The position numbers and the translations under genes are program-made. This document shows positions 1 to 8,780 of a DNA stretch of 64,000 nucleotides, in pieces (position 1 is the first letter of the stretch; every line of letters begins with the position of its first letter). The notes below the pieces were generated by a model. The model was given only the letters and a program-made list of their open reading frames with translations. It did no database searches and had not been told where the DNA came from. This DNA comes from Flavobacterium foetidum (lineage in GTDB: Bacteria > Bacteroidota > Bacteroidia > Flavobacteriales > Flavobacteriaceae): positions 1 through 64,000 of the forward strand of contig NZ_SJTF01000018.1 of assembly GCF_004634245.1 (NCBI RefSeq), in the 5' to 3' direction.

Positions 1-676
1 ACTTATATGGTTTAAAAATCTGGAAGACTTTTGAATTAACCATATCAGTAATGTAAGTTCATTTAAAACTGAACTTAGAATTTGAATGCTCTTAAAATCC
101 TTACACTTGCAACTTAAAACTTTATCAAACCAAACTTATAATATCTGATATGCACTTATATGGTTTAAAAATCTGGAAGACTTTTGAATTAACCATATCA
201 GTAATGTAAGTTCATTTAAAACTGAACTTACAATTTGAATGTTCTTAAAATCCTCTCAATTGCAACTTAAAACTTTATCAAACCAAACTTATAATGTCTG
301 ATATGCACTTATATGGTTTAAAAATCTGGAAGACTTTTGAATTAACCATATAAGTAATGTAAGTTCATTTAAAACTAAACTTAGAATTTGAATGCTCTTA
401 AAATCCTTACACTTGCAACTTAAAACTTTATCAAACCAAACTTATAATATCTGATATGCACTTATATGGTTTAAAAATTTGGAAGACTTTTGAATTAACC
501 ATATAAGTAATGTAAGTTCATTTAAAACTGAACTTAGAATTTGAATGCTCTTAAAATCCTTACACTTGCAACTTAAAACTTTATCAAACCAAACTTATAA
601 TATCTGATATGCACTTATATGGTTTAAAAATCTGGAAGACTTTTGAATTAACCATATCAGTAATGTAAGTTCATTT
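1..676. repeat. 153-bp tandem repeat array, about 4.4 copies, open at the left edge
   Basis: Units begin at 1, 154, 307, 460 and 613, an exact period of 153 bp; the fifth copy breaks off at about 676. Copies differ by a few substitutions only, for example atcagt or ataagt at the same place. Each unit begins with ACTTATATGGTT and carries its reverse complement AACCATATAAGT (or one mismatch) about 25 bp later, for example 307–318 and 344–355, plus a second small inverted repeat AAGTTC...GAACTT. All three forward frames contain stops, so it does not encode protein, although 153 is a multiple of three. An orphan ACTTATATGGTT lies at 703–714, next to the following gene's stop codon. The array may continue to the left of the window. 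Confidence 0.95.
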
Positions 677-721
677 TAGCAAAACTTAAATTTTCTTATA
701 TTACTTATATGGTTCAAAACT

Positions 722-1492
722 TCACAATTTGCTTTCTTTAGCCAAAGCCACTTCAAGACTTTCAAAGTTTGGAAGCACTTTAGCAATCAATCCCTCTTTG
801 TTTAGAATAAAATGTGTTGGAAATGAATTCAATTGCAATGATTCATTCATATATTCTTTCATATCAGGAATAACTGCATATGAAAGTGGTTTTCTGGCTA
901 AAAACGTTTTCAATTGTTCTGGAGAATCTTCGGCTAAACTTATAAAAAGGAAATCTTTACGATTTTTGTACTCTTCTACTAGTTTATTCACTTGTGGAAA
1001 TTCTCTAATACAAGGAGTACAATGAATGTACCAGCATTTGATTACAATGATTTTTCCTTTCATGGATTCGTTGGTAACCAAATTTCCGTTTAAATCTTTG
1101 AATGAAAACTGCGGAAAAGGCTTTCCTTCCATTTCAAAATTTTTCAAAGCGTCAAAAGCTTCCTGATTTATTGTTGCTTTGATGCTTGTATCTGATTTAG
1201 GAAGGATTTTGAATAGTTTGTAAACATATACATCCGCTTCAGATTTTAATCGAATGGGAATGAAACTTTCGTTGGCTAATTGGCCTAAAAAAACTTCTTT
1301 AGAGATTTCTTTGGAAGAAACATCAAGCGCTGTAAAATCTCTTGAAAGCATGATTGTCTTATGGTAAGCAGACCATGTCTGATAATTTTTTTGAATCTGA
1401 ACTGGATCTGTTTCTGGATTTCCAAATTTATGTTGCGCTCTATTGCTTGTAACAACAAAAAAAAGCACGATTAGACCGATATATCGCTGCAT
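722..1492 (-). CDS. TlpA-like thioredoxin-fold protein, exported
   Basis: About 256 residues. The N-terminus has a signal peptide ending near NRAQ. The C-terminal half is a TlpA/AhpC-TSA-type thioredoxin domain: a GKPFPQF-type entry strand, the region leading to a CTPC active site near residue 158 (in place of the usual WCxxC), and the late cis-proline segment SFPTHF. Such proteins are periplasmic thiol-disulfide reductases. The N-terminal ~110 residues are not recognised. I chose the ATG at 1490–1492; the longer frame starts with a TTG at 1511–1513 and adds only seven residues before the signal peptide. It lies downstream of the GH20 gene on the same strand, but about 390 bp and a terminator separate them, so it is probably transcribed alone. 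The specific substrate is unknown. Confidence 0.85.
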   Translation of the reverse strand: MQRYIGLIVLFFVVTSNRAQHKFGNPETDPVQIQKNYQTWSAYHKTIMLSRDFTALDVSSKEISKEVFLGQLANESFIPIRLKSEADVYVYKLFKILPKSDTSIKATINQEAFDALKNFEMEGKPFPQFSFKDLNGNLVTNESMKGKIIVIKCWYIHCTPCIREFPQVNKLVEEYKNRKDFLFISLAEDSPEQLKTFLARKPLSYAVIPDMKEYMNESLQLNSFPTHFILNKEGLIAKVLPNFESLEVALAKESKL

Positions 1493-1885
1493 GAATTCTG
1501 TATTAGGCTTCAAAAATAGTGAAAAAATTGACTTAAAGATTCACGCCGCTTTTATTGCTTTTTAGTCATAAAAAAACCTGGCAACCAAAAGTGCCAGGTT
1601 TATAAATGCTCTTTTTCAGGCAAAAACCAAATAACAAATTGCCTAAATTTGAGCATTAAACGGAAATAAAAAATTTAGATTAAAAAATAAATAACCAAAC
1701 TCAAATTTAACCAAACCTCTTTTTTATTTCTTTTCTTTTATACTTTTTGGGATTTGAAACACATTAAATTTTGCTGCTCGCCATAATTACCTCTATCTAT
1801 TTTGCAGATAGAGATAATAAATTATTAACTCTAAATAACAATATGATGGCGATTTCAATTATTCAACATATATCCAAACCTAACT
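1493..1885. other. Intergenic region with one terminator and an inverted repeat
   Basis: Apart from the hairpin at 1571–1601, the only structure seen is a 10-bp inverted repeat, TAAATTTGAG at 1644–1653 and CTCAAATTTA at 1700–1709. No gene or RNA is recognised in 1602–1885. Confidence 0.5.
1571..1601 (-). terminator. Rho-independent terminator (minus strand)
   Basis: A perfect 10-bp stem, AAACCTGGCA (1574–1583) with TGCCAGGTTT (1592–1601), has an 8-nt loop. The A-run at 1571–1576 becomes the U-run on the minus strand. It would end transcripts of the leftward chitin operon, about 285 bp past the GH20 stop codon. Confidence 0.8.
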
Positions 1886-3952
1886 TTAGATTAGTTTCTT
1901 TAAACTGCTGTAAACCGCCAGTTCCACATCAGCATGATCTTTTGTGTTGCATTCTTCTACAAGCTTATTTAACTCCGTCGCTTTCAATGACGATTTGTTA
2001 TCCAAAACCGACAAGAAGGCTTGCGAAACGTCGCTCAATCTTTTAGACAAAGGTAGAATTGGCTGCACTAAAGGCGCATTAGTACTTAATTCAATTAATC
2101 CTTTATTTAAAGAAATCCATTTATTGAAAAAGGCAGTCAGTTTTGCTTTGTTTTCAGGCGTTTTGGAAGCTAGATATTGATTAACGGCTTCATCAAAACG
2201 TAAAGCATCTTTCGCATCTGGCGTACAAGCATCTGCAAAAAGCGTTAGAGGCGAATACATCTGATACTCCGTTCCGTTTTTATTTCGTGTATATCCTTTT
2301 AATGGCTCGCAAACATTCGTAAATTCATCCAACACTTCGACATTCTGATTATTCGAAATATTTCTTAAAATCACCGCTTTGTTTCGAATATGTGTCAATC
2401 CTAATTCTTCCAGTCTAAAAGAAACTGTTTCAAGACGTCTGCGCATACTGTCAACATCAGTAACATCTTCTGCAGACCAAAGCCTTTCGGCAATTGCCGC
2501 AGTTCTCGGCCACAGCCTAGAATCTATGGTTAATGGCGTTACAAGCTCTGTCCACATGGTTGCTTCACCTCCAAGAATTCTTGCTTTTTCTTCTGTAGAT
2601 AAATTGACGCCTTTCGGCATCGGATCATTTAAGTAATGACTTGTAACCGGATACATCAAATCGATGTAAAAACCATTAGACAAGACCGTTTTATAGCCTT
2701 TTTTTACAGCGTCTACCAATGACTGGCCAGCAACAACTCCTTCGTTTGGACCTCTCCAAGAATGAACAATAGCTTCTTTAGACAAATCTTTGGTCAAAAT
2801 TTCTTCCCAACCCATCAGCTGTTTTCCGTGTTTTTTAAGCATCGGTGCCAGTTGCATGGTAAAATAAGTCTGTAATTCGTGATTTGTTTTGAGATTGTGT
2901 TTCTTTTTGAATTCCTGTATTTTCGGATTGGCATCCCAATCTTTCCCTTCGTTTTCATCTCCCCCGATGTGAAAATATGCTCCTGGAAAAAGCGGACAAA
3001 CCTCATCAAAAATTTCGCTTAAAATTTGATACGTCTTCGGATTTGAAGGATCTAATGTCGGTGTAAAAATACCCGCATTTCTTTCAATTCCGTAGGTTGC
3101 AATTGCAGTGCCTTTAATGTTTTTTTCGGAAGTTCCACCAGTCAGCGTAATCACTTTGCTCCCTATTTCAGGATAAGCAGTAAGTATAGCCGATCCGTGA
3201 CCCGGAACATCTATTTCGGGAACAATCAAAATTCCTCTTTCATCTGCGTATTTAACTATGTTTTTAATTTCTTCCTGCGTATAGTACAAACCGTCAGAAG
3301 CCAATTCTATTAACTTTGGATGTTTTTTCATTTCAATTCTCCAACCTTGGTCGTCTACCAAGTGCCAGTGAAAAACATTCATTTTCATTGCCGCAAGTCC
3401 GTCAAGATTTCTCTTGATTACATCTATTGGCTGAAAATGCCTTGATGCATCAATCATTAATCCTCTCCAAGTAAAACGAGGAAAATCTGAAATCTGCGAA
3501 ACTGGAAAATAAAATGAGTTGCTGTTGTTTTGAAGAATCTGCAGCAAAGTTTCCAGACCGTGCAAAGCTCCCAAATCGCTTGAAGCGTTTATCGTAATCT
3601 TATTCGACTTAATATCTAAATGATAGCTTTCGTCTTCATAAAGTCCGATTTTGCCCACTTTAGCACAGTTGATCTGCAGTTCTGCATTTGGAACTTCGTT
3701 TAGTTTTGTAACAAATCCTTGCTCGAAAAAAATACCTGTCCTGTCATCTAACCGACGTAAAAAACGAGTTACTCCTCCAAAAATCCTCGAATTCGGATTT
3801 CCGGTTATGTTTACTTTAAAGTTTTTGGTTAAAGAAAAATTCCCATCATTTACAACAACACTTTGAGGCCAAGGCATGAGATTGAGCTGCTCTTTTTTAA
3901 TCTGAGCGCCAGCCGTTACCCCCGCTAACAGCAGTACAAATAAATATTTCAT
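1886..3952 (-). CDS. Beta-N-acetylhexosaminidase, glycoside hydrolase family 20
   Basis: Releases terminal GlcNAc from chito-oligosaccharides by substrate-assisted catalysis. It has 688 residues: a signal peptide (cleavage likely after AGA, so periplasmic), a GH20b N-domain at about 20–150, the TIM-barrel catalytic domain at about 160–510, and a C-terminal helical extension. Visible family motifs are WRGLMIDASRHF (163–174), FHWHLVDDQGWR (194–205), PEIDVPGHG (245–253) and HIGGDE (328–333), where D332–E333 is the catalytic pair. It starts at an ATG after a 150-bp gap behind the NagB–PIG-L gene and is the last gene of the leftward susC operon. Context assigns it to chitobiose breakdown after SusCD uptake. 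The family assignment is firm; the exact chain-length preference is unknown. Confidence 0.96.
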   Translation of the reverse strand: MKYLFVLLLAGVTAGAQIKKEQLNLMPWPQSVVVNDGNFSLTKNFKVNITGNPNSRIFGGVTRFLRRLDDRTGIFFEQGFVTKLNEVPNAELQINCAKVGKIGLYEDESYHLDIKSNKITINASSDLGALHGLETLLQILQNNSNSFYFPVSQISDFPRFTWRGLMIDASRHFQPIDVIKRNLDGLAAMKMNVFHWHLVDDQGWRIEMKKHPKLIELASDGLYYTQEEIKNIVKYADERGILIVPEIDVPGHGSAILTAYPEIGSKVITLTGGTSEKNIKGTAIATYGIERNAGIFTPTLDPSNPKTYQILSEIFDEVCPLFPGAYFHIGGDENEGKDWDANPKIQEFKKKHNLKTNHELQTYFTMQLAPMLKKHGKQLMGWEEILTKDLSKEAIVHSWRGPNEGVVAGQSLVDAVKKGYKTVLSNGFYIDLMYPVTSHYLNDPMPKGVNLSTEEKARILGGEATMWTELVTPLTIDSRLWPRTAAIAERLWSAEDVTDVDSMRRRLETVSFRLEELGLTHIRNKAVILRNISNNQNVEVLDEFTNVCEPLKGYTRNKNGTEYQMYSPLTLFADACTPDAKDALRFDEAVNQYLASKTPENKAKLTAFFNKWISLNKGLIELSTNAPLVQPILPLSKRLSDVSQAFLSVLDNKSSLKATELNKLVEECNTKDHADVELAVYSSLKKLI

Positions 3953-4102
3953 TTTTAGTTTTTTGATTAATACTATCCTTTGATAATATTGTAATTAGAA
4001 AAAAAACAAAACTCAGAAAGACCTTTATTGAATCTCACAAAATCGCAAAACAATCCATCTGAATTTTGCTGTTTGACCCGAACAATTTCGAATCGATAAA
4101 TT

Positions 4103-6040
4103 TTAGTAATCAAAACGTTTGAAGGCTTCAATCGCTTCATACTCTGCCAAACCTAATTCGTCATAAAGTACAGCGGTATTTTTGTTTCGGTCTTCTGCCC
4201 TAACCCAGAATTCCCTTGAATCATTGCCTTGAAACATAACCCTGTCTTTCTGCGATTGATGGTACAAAATGGCGTGGCGTTTCAACAGCACTTCTGAAGG
4301 ACTCAGCGGCACAGCCATATCAATTTCGTGTATGTCCCATTCGTGCCAAGCGCCTCTGTAGAGCCATAACCAGCAGTCGTCCATATAAGATTCTGTTTTC
4401 AGCTCTTTTAATGCCGCAAAAATGGCATTCAGGCAAACTTCATGCGTACCATGAGGGTCTGCCAAATCTCCCGCTGCAAAAACCTGATGCGGTTTTATTT
4501 GAGCAATAATATTTTTTACAATAGCAATATCTTCGGCTCCCAACGGATTTTTCTTAACCTGACCCGTTTCATAAAAAGGAAGATCCAAGAAATGTGTATT
4601 TTCATCTTTGAGGCCTATATAACGAGTTGCGGCGTACGATTCTCTTCTTCTGATCAAACCTTTGAGTTTTCTGACTTCTAATGAATCAATCTGGTTTTCA
4701 GTTTTATTTTTTAGAAATTCAATGACTGCCTTGAAATTGATATCTGCTCTATCTTCGCCAACAAAATCACTGGCAACTTCTGCAAATTTTAGAGCTTCTT
4801 CGTCAGAAACTGCAATATTTCCAGAGGTTTGATATACCACATGAACATCATGACCTTGTTTGATTAACTTCGAAAAAGTTCCTCCCATAGAAATCACGTC
4901 ATCATCTGGATGCGGACTAAAAAGAATTACTCTTTTCTTTGCCGGATGAGCCCTTTCTGGACGAAACGAATCGTCTGTATTAGGTTTTCCTCCCGGCCAG
5001 CCAGTAATGGTATGCTGCAGAATATTAAACATATTGATGTTCATATCATAAGCAGAACCTTCTTGAGCCAAAAGATCAGACATTCCGTTATTATTATAGT
5101 CACGGTCGGTCAGCTTTAAAATAGATTGTTTTGTTTTTTGACATAACCAAACAATTGCTTTGCTTTTAAGTTCTGGCGTCCAAAGACATTCTCCGACAAG
5201 CCAAGGCGTTTTAAAACGGGTCAGTTCGGCAGCTGCAGACTGGTCCAGAACAAAAGTTGCGTTAGGATGATTCTGTAAAAAAGTTGCAGGAACTTCTGAA
5301 CTTATATCTCCTTGAATCGTTCTTTTAATGATATCTGCCTTATTTTGTCCCCATGCCATCAAAACAATACGTTTTGACCTCATAATTGTAGAAACTCCCA
5401 TTGTTATGGCGCGTTTCGGAACGTTATCGATGCCATTAAAAGCAGACGAAGCATCGACTCTAGTGATATGGTCTAAGGTGATAATTCGGGTTCCGGAATT
5501 AATATGCGAACCTGGTTCGTTAAAACCAACATGTCCTGTACGACCAATTCCCAGAAGCTGGAAATCAAGACCACCTGCATTCTTAATATTCATCTCATAA
5601 TCGATGCAGTATTGATTGATTTCGTCGATTGCAACTGTACCATCGGGAATGTTGATGTTTTCTGGTTTGATATCGATATGATTAAAAAGATGCTCATGCA
5701 TGAAATAGTGATAACTCTGATTGTTCTCTTTTGTCATCGGATAATATTCATCCAAATTAAAAGTGATTACATTGCTAAAACTTAGTCCTTCTTCTCTATG
5801 CATTCTCACCAGTTCTTCGTAAACTTTTATAGGAGAAGAACCGGTAGCTAAACCTAAAACACAAGATTTGTTTTTCTCTTGCTTAGATCGAATCAGCTGC
5901 GCAATTTCCTGTGCTACTATTATAGAAGCTTCTACAGAATTTTTAAAGATTTCGTTATGAATTTTTTCAAATCGAGTTTCTTCAAACTTTCCTGCGCTTT
6001 TATAACTAATATCAGGTTTTATATCTAAAGCACTTTTCAT
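4103..6040 (-). CDS. nagB: NagB-like glucosamine-6-phosphate deaminase fused to a PIG-L (LmbE) deacetylase
   Basis: A 645-residue cytoplasmic fusion. Residues ~25–300 are NagB-like: GLATGSSP (63–70) for phosphate binding, FNLDEYY (95–101) carrying the general-base Asp98, and GRTGHVGFNEP (166–176). Residues ~368–640 are a PIG-L deacetylase with HPDDD (377–381) and a further metal-ligand pair in DPHGTH (528–533). NagB turns GlcN-6-P into Fru-6-P plus ammonia; PIG-L enzymes remove N-acetyl groups, so the fusion could perform both NagA and NagB steps (inference; no nagA is seen here). Odd: the family Asp of G-N-D-G-H (Asp141 in E. coli NagB) is Thr168. Similar long NagB-like proteins occur in Bacteroidota. 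I chose the ATG at 6038–6040; an upstream in-frame ATG at 6106 adds 22 residues that precede the usual start. Confidence 0.9.
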   Translation of the reverse strand: MKSALDIKPDISYKSAGKFEETRFEKIHNEIFKNSVEASIIVAQEIAQLIRSKQEKNKSCVLGLATGSSPIKVYEELVRMHREEGLSFSNVITFNLDEYYPMTKENNQSYHYFMHEHLFNHIDIKPENINIPDGTVAIDEINQYCIDYEMNIKNAGGLDFQLLGIGRTGHVGFNEPGSHINSGTRIITLDHITRVDASSAFNGIDNVPKRAITMGVSTIMRSKRIVLMAWGQNKADIIKRTIQGDISSEVPATFLQNHPNATFVLDQSAAAELTRFKTPWLVGECLWTPELKSKAIVWLCQKTKQSILKLTDRDYNNNGMSDLLAQEGSAYDMNINMFNILQHTITGWPGGKPNTDDSFRPERAHPAKKRVILFSPHPDDDVISMGGTFSKLIKQGHDVHVVYQTSGNIAVSDEEALKFAEVASDFVGEDRADINFKAVIEFLKNKTENQIDSLEVRKLKGLIRRRESYAATRYIGLKDENTHFLDLPFYETGQVKKNPLGAEDIAIVKNIIAQIKPHQVFAAGDLADPHGTHEVCLNAIFAALKELKTESYMDDCWLWLYRGAWHEWDIHEIDMAVPLSPSEVLLKRHAILYHQSQKDRVMFQGNDSREFWVRAEDRNKNTAVLYDELGLAEYEAIEAFKRFDY

Positions 6041-6177
6041 TTCTTTTCTTTTTTTTGTGGTAATTCCCTTTTGGATTTTAAGAATGGTATAGACAGTCGT
6101 AGCCATCTATACCATTACTACTAACCAAACTTAAACCCTTGTGATCTGTAATTTTTTGATTTTTTACTGTGGCGGTT

Positions 6178-7203
6178 TTAGTTGCCACAGAGACTTGTAG
6201 TTTTTACTTTTAATGACGTATATTTTTTATGAATTACTTCCAGTAAAGAATATTCATCAAATGAATCTTGTGCGAGTTCCCAAATCATGATTCCACCAGT
6301 ATTTTGGGCTGCATATTCTACTTTCTGCGCAATGGTTGGTCTTCCGTTGTAATAGATTTTCCCCATTTCATCTAGTTCTATAAATGGCTTTCCTGCTGCG
6401 ACAATATCACTAAATTTTGAGCTAGTCACTTCTGGATTCGTAAAATTATAACCATAAAAAGGCACACCAAGAGTCAGTTTCTCACTAGGAACATTTTGAA
6501 GTTTATGCCAGAAATCTATTCCTTCCTTAGCAAAAGCAAAAGAACTATGCTGACCAGGTTTGTTTGGTGCCCAAGGACCAGTGTAATCATAAGCCATTAC
6601 ATTGATAAAATCGAAAGCTTCTAAAGCAGCTGCATTTATGTTTTCAAAACGAGAATTATTTGGAAGCGCAGCAGTCAATAGCTTTTTATGCTCCATCATG
6701 CTCTTTTTTAACTCCACAACAAAACCACTGTAACCAACTGTTACAGCATCCCATTCTAAATCTACGTCAACGCCGTCCAGCTTATGTTGCTCGACAAAAT
6801 TTACAATGTTCTGAATTAAAGCTGGTCTGTTCTCAGGCTTATCAATTAACCATGACCAATTTGAAGCTTGTTCTTCTGAGATTACGCCACCTGCCAAAGA
6901 TATACTTATAACAATATTAGGATTAACTGATTTGGCATATTTCACCAATGCATCAATATCTCCTGAGAAAACAATGTTTCCATTTTTATCAGGATTTGCA
7001 AATGCCACATTGAGATGTGTTAATTTACAAAACTGAATTGATGTCATTTTATCAAAATTATCCGTAGATAGATATCCTACAACTCTAGATGTCTTCTTTT
7101 TGGTATTATCAATTTCTGAATCTTTTTGAGACGTACAGCTGTAAACAGAAATAAGTGAACTTATAAAAAAGAGGATGCCTAATAAGGCTTTATTTTTTCT
7201 CAT
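6178..7203 (-). CDS. GH18 chitinase-like lipoprotein
   Basis: Predicted to cleave beta-1,4 bonds between GlcNAc residues (GH18: chitinase or endo-acetylglucosaminidase). It has 341 residues, with a lipoprotein signal ending at Cys23 (lipobox VYSC), so it is membrane-anchored. The GH18 barrel motifs are complete: SLAGG (102–106, the SxGG element), DGVDVDLE (143–150) with catalytic Glu150, and MAYDY near residue 205. No carbohydrate-binding module and no T9SS C-terminal domain is present, so it is a small periplasmic or surface enzyme rather than a secreted multi-domain chitinase. It lies 47 bp after susD and before nagB-PIG-L in the leftward operon, which fits processing of imported or surface-bound chitin oligomers. 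Confidence 0.94.
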   Translation of the reverse strand: MRKNKALLGILFFISSLISVYSCTSQKDSEIDNTKKKTSRVVGYLSTDNFDKMTSIQFCKLTHLNVAFANPDKNGNIVFSGDIDALVKYAKSVNPNIVISISLAGGVISEEQASNWSWLIDKPENRPALIQNIVNFVEQHKLDGVDVDLEWDAVTVGYSGFVVELKKSMMEHKKLLTAALPNNSRFENINAAALEAFDFINVMAYDYTGPWAPNKPGQHSSFAFAKEGIDFWHKLQNVPSEKLTLGVPFYGYNFTNPEVTSSKFSDIVAAGKPFIELDEMGKIYYNGRPTIAQKVEYAAQNTGGIMIWELAQDSFDEYSLLEVIHKKYTSLKVKTTSLCGN

Positions 7204-7250
7204 ATTTTTGATTTTAATACTACCTTATTAGGCATAACTCTATTTTAGTT

Positions 7251-8768
7251 TTAGTTTACATCCCACCAAACTTTGTTCAGCCAGTCGTTTGTTCCTCCCA
7301 TTCTAGACAGAGCCTCTTTATAGTTGACTCCATTCTTCTGCATTTCATCATTTGGATAGTATAAACGTTTTGGCGTAACACCATTTGTCTCAGAATCTGG
7401 ATTTGTAATTGGCAACAATTGCGGGAAACCAGTTCTTCTCCAGTTAGAATACGCTTCAATACTATTGAATAAGTAAGTTACCCAAAGCTGTGTTGCAATT
7501 TGTTCTTTTTCAGACCCTGCCACTAAAGGTTTTGCTGTCAAATACGTATTAATAGCTGCTGGAGTTGCTGGAGTTGCTCCATAAATTTCTAATTGCCTAA
7601 TACCCGCTTCAACTCCTTTTCTATAATAATCTGCTGCTGTACCCGTTACCCATCCTCTGTATGCTGCTTCAGCCAATAATAATTGTGATTCTGAATAACT
7701 AACATGCAAAAATGGTGTAGTTCTTAATTTCAAATAAGGCTGGATTCCAGAAATAGCGTTTGAACCACCTGGCATTTCCCATTGAAAAAGACCTGGAGTA
7801 TTTCCTATGTACAAATCTTCTCCTGGAAGAGGAGCTCCACCCGCTGCGCCTGCAGTTTTTGGAGTTGCAAGCATAGTTAATCTAGGGTCACCGTTATTTT
7901 TCAAGAAATTAATCATTAGAGTGCTAAAGTGGTCACCATTTTCATTTCCAATTAGTGCATAAGACAATCCGTTTCCTCTAAAATCAAGTGCTCCTGGAGT
8001 ATCATTAAACGGATAATCTAAATGTTTCATGATACAGTTGTCCAAATTGCTTTCGAAAACTCCATTTTGAAACGCTGCTTTTGCTTGTTTTTCAGCTTCA
8101 GCCGGTTTTACTTCTGAGATTCTCATTGCTAAACGCAAACGAATTGTATTAGCAAGTTTCTTCCATTTTGAAATATCTCCGTCATAAAATAAGTCTCCTT
8201 TTACTGCACCACCATTTGCATTTAATTGCACAAAAGCCTCTTCTAATTCAGCAAAAAATTGATTGTAGATATCCTCTTGTTTATCATATTTCGGAGTTAC
8301 AATTCCTTTAGAGAAACCTTGACCTGCTTCTGAATAAGGACAATCGCCATATAAATCGGTAATACGCTGTGCGACCATTACTCTCATAATTTTCGCCACG
8401 GCATTCATATTGACCATGTCGGCTTTTCCGCTTGTTTTCTCGATAACGTCTACGATACTTTTTAATTCATTAGCATATCCATTTCTCCATATTGCCGTTG
8501 CATAGTCGTCATTTTTCTTAAACTTACTTCCAAATTCTGTTACATTCCACGCTCCTGCATAGTGTTGCACAAAGCCTCCAGAATAAATTAAATTGGCTCT
8601 CCATTGATAGTATCCATCACCAGACATACACAATTGAGTAAAAGAAAGCTGTCCTGCTGGATTTGCAGATAACGCAACGGGATCTTTTTCCAGTTCGTCA
8701 AAATTGTCTGTACAGCTTACCGTAGCAAAAGTTACAAGTGCAGCTAATATTATATTTTTAAATTTCAT
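7251..8768 (-). CDS. SusD/RagB-family nutrient-binding lipoprotein
   Basis: Surface glycan-binding partner of the SusC-type transporter, closing over it to capture oligosaccharide. It has 505 residues with a lipoprotein signal (Cys19 in ATVSC), then the helical TPR-like SusD fold typical of the SusD-like_2 group. Its start lies 12 bp after the susC stop codon, the standard susCD arrangement. Downstream GH18, NagB and GH20 genes suggest the ligand is a chitin-derived oligosaccharide (inference from context). SusD proteins are too divergent to read specificity from sequence alone. Confidence 0.95.
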   Translation of the reverse strand: MKFKNIILAALVTFATVSCTDNFDELEKDPVALSANPAGQLSFTQLCMSGDGYYQWRANLIYSGGFVQHYAGAWNVTEFGSKFKKNDDYATAIWRNGYANELKSIVDVIEKTSGKADMVNMNAVAKIMRVMVAQRITDLYGDCPYSEAGQGFSKGIVTPKYDKQEDIYNQFFAELEEAFVQLNANGGAVKGDLFYDGDISKWKKLANTIRLRLAMRISEVKPAEAEKQAKAAFQNGVFESNLDNCIMKHLDYPFNDTPGALDFRGNGLSYALIGNENGDHFSTLMINFLKNNGDPRLTMLATPKTAGAAGGAPLPGEDLYIGNTPGLFQWEMPGGSNAISGIQPYLKLRTTPFLHVSYSESQLLLAEAAYRGWVTGTAADYYRKGVEAGIRQLEIYGATPATPAAINTYLTAKPLVAGSEKEQIATQLWVTYLFNSIEAYSNWRRTGFPQLLPITNPDSETNGVTPKRLYYPNDEMQKNGVNYKEALSRMGGTNDWLNKVWWDVN

Positions 8769-8780
8769 AATTTCTATTTT

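Noticed and set aside
1-676. Possible CRISPR array
   Set aside because: The unit is 153 bp, copies adjoin directly with no unique spacers, and no cas genes are near.
1771-2046. Plus-strand frame overlapping the GH20 3' end
   Set aside because: Overlaps a clear GH20 gene and shows no signal or motif.
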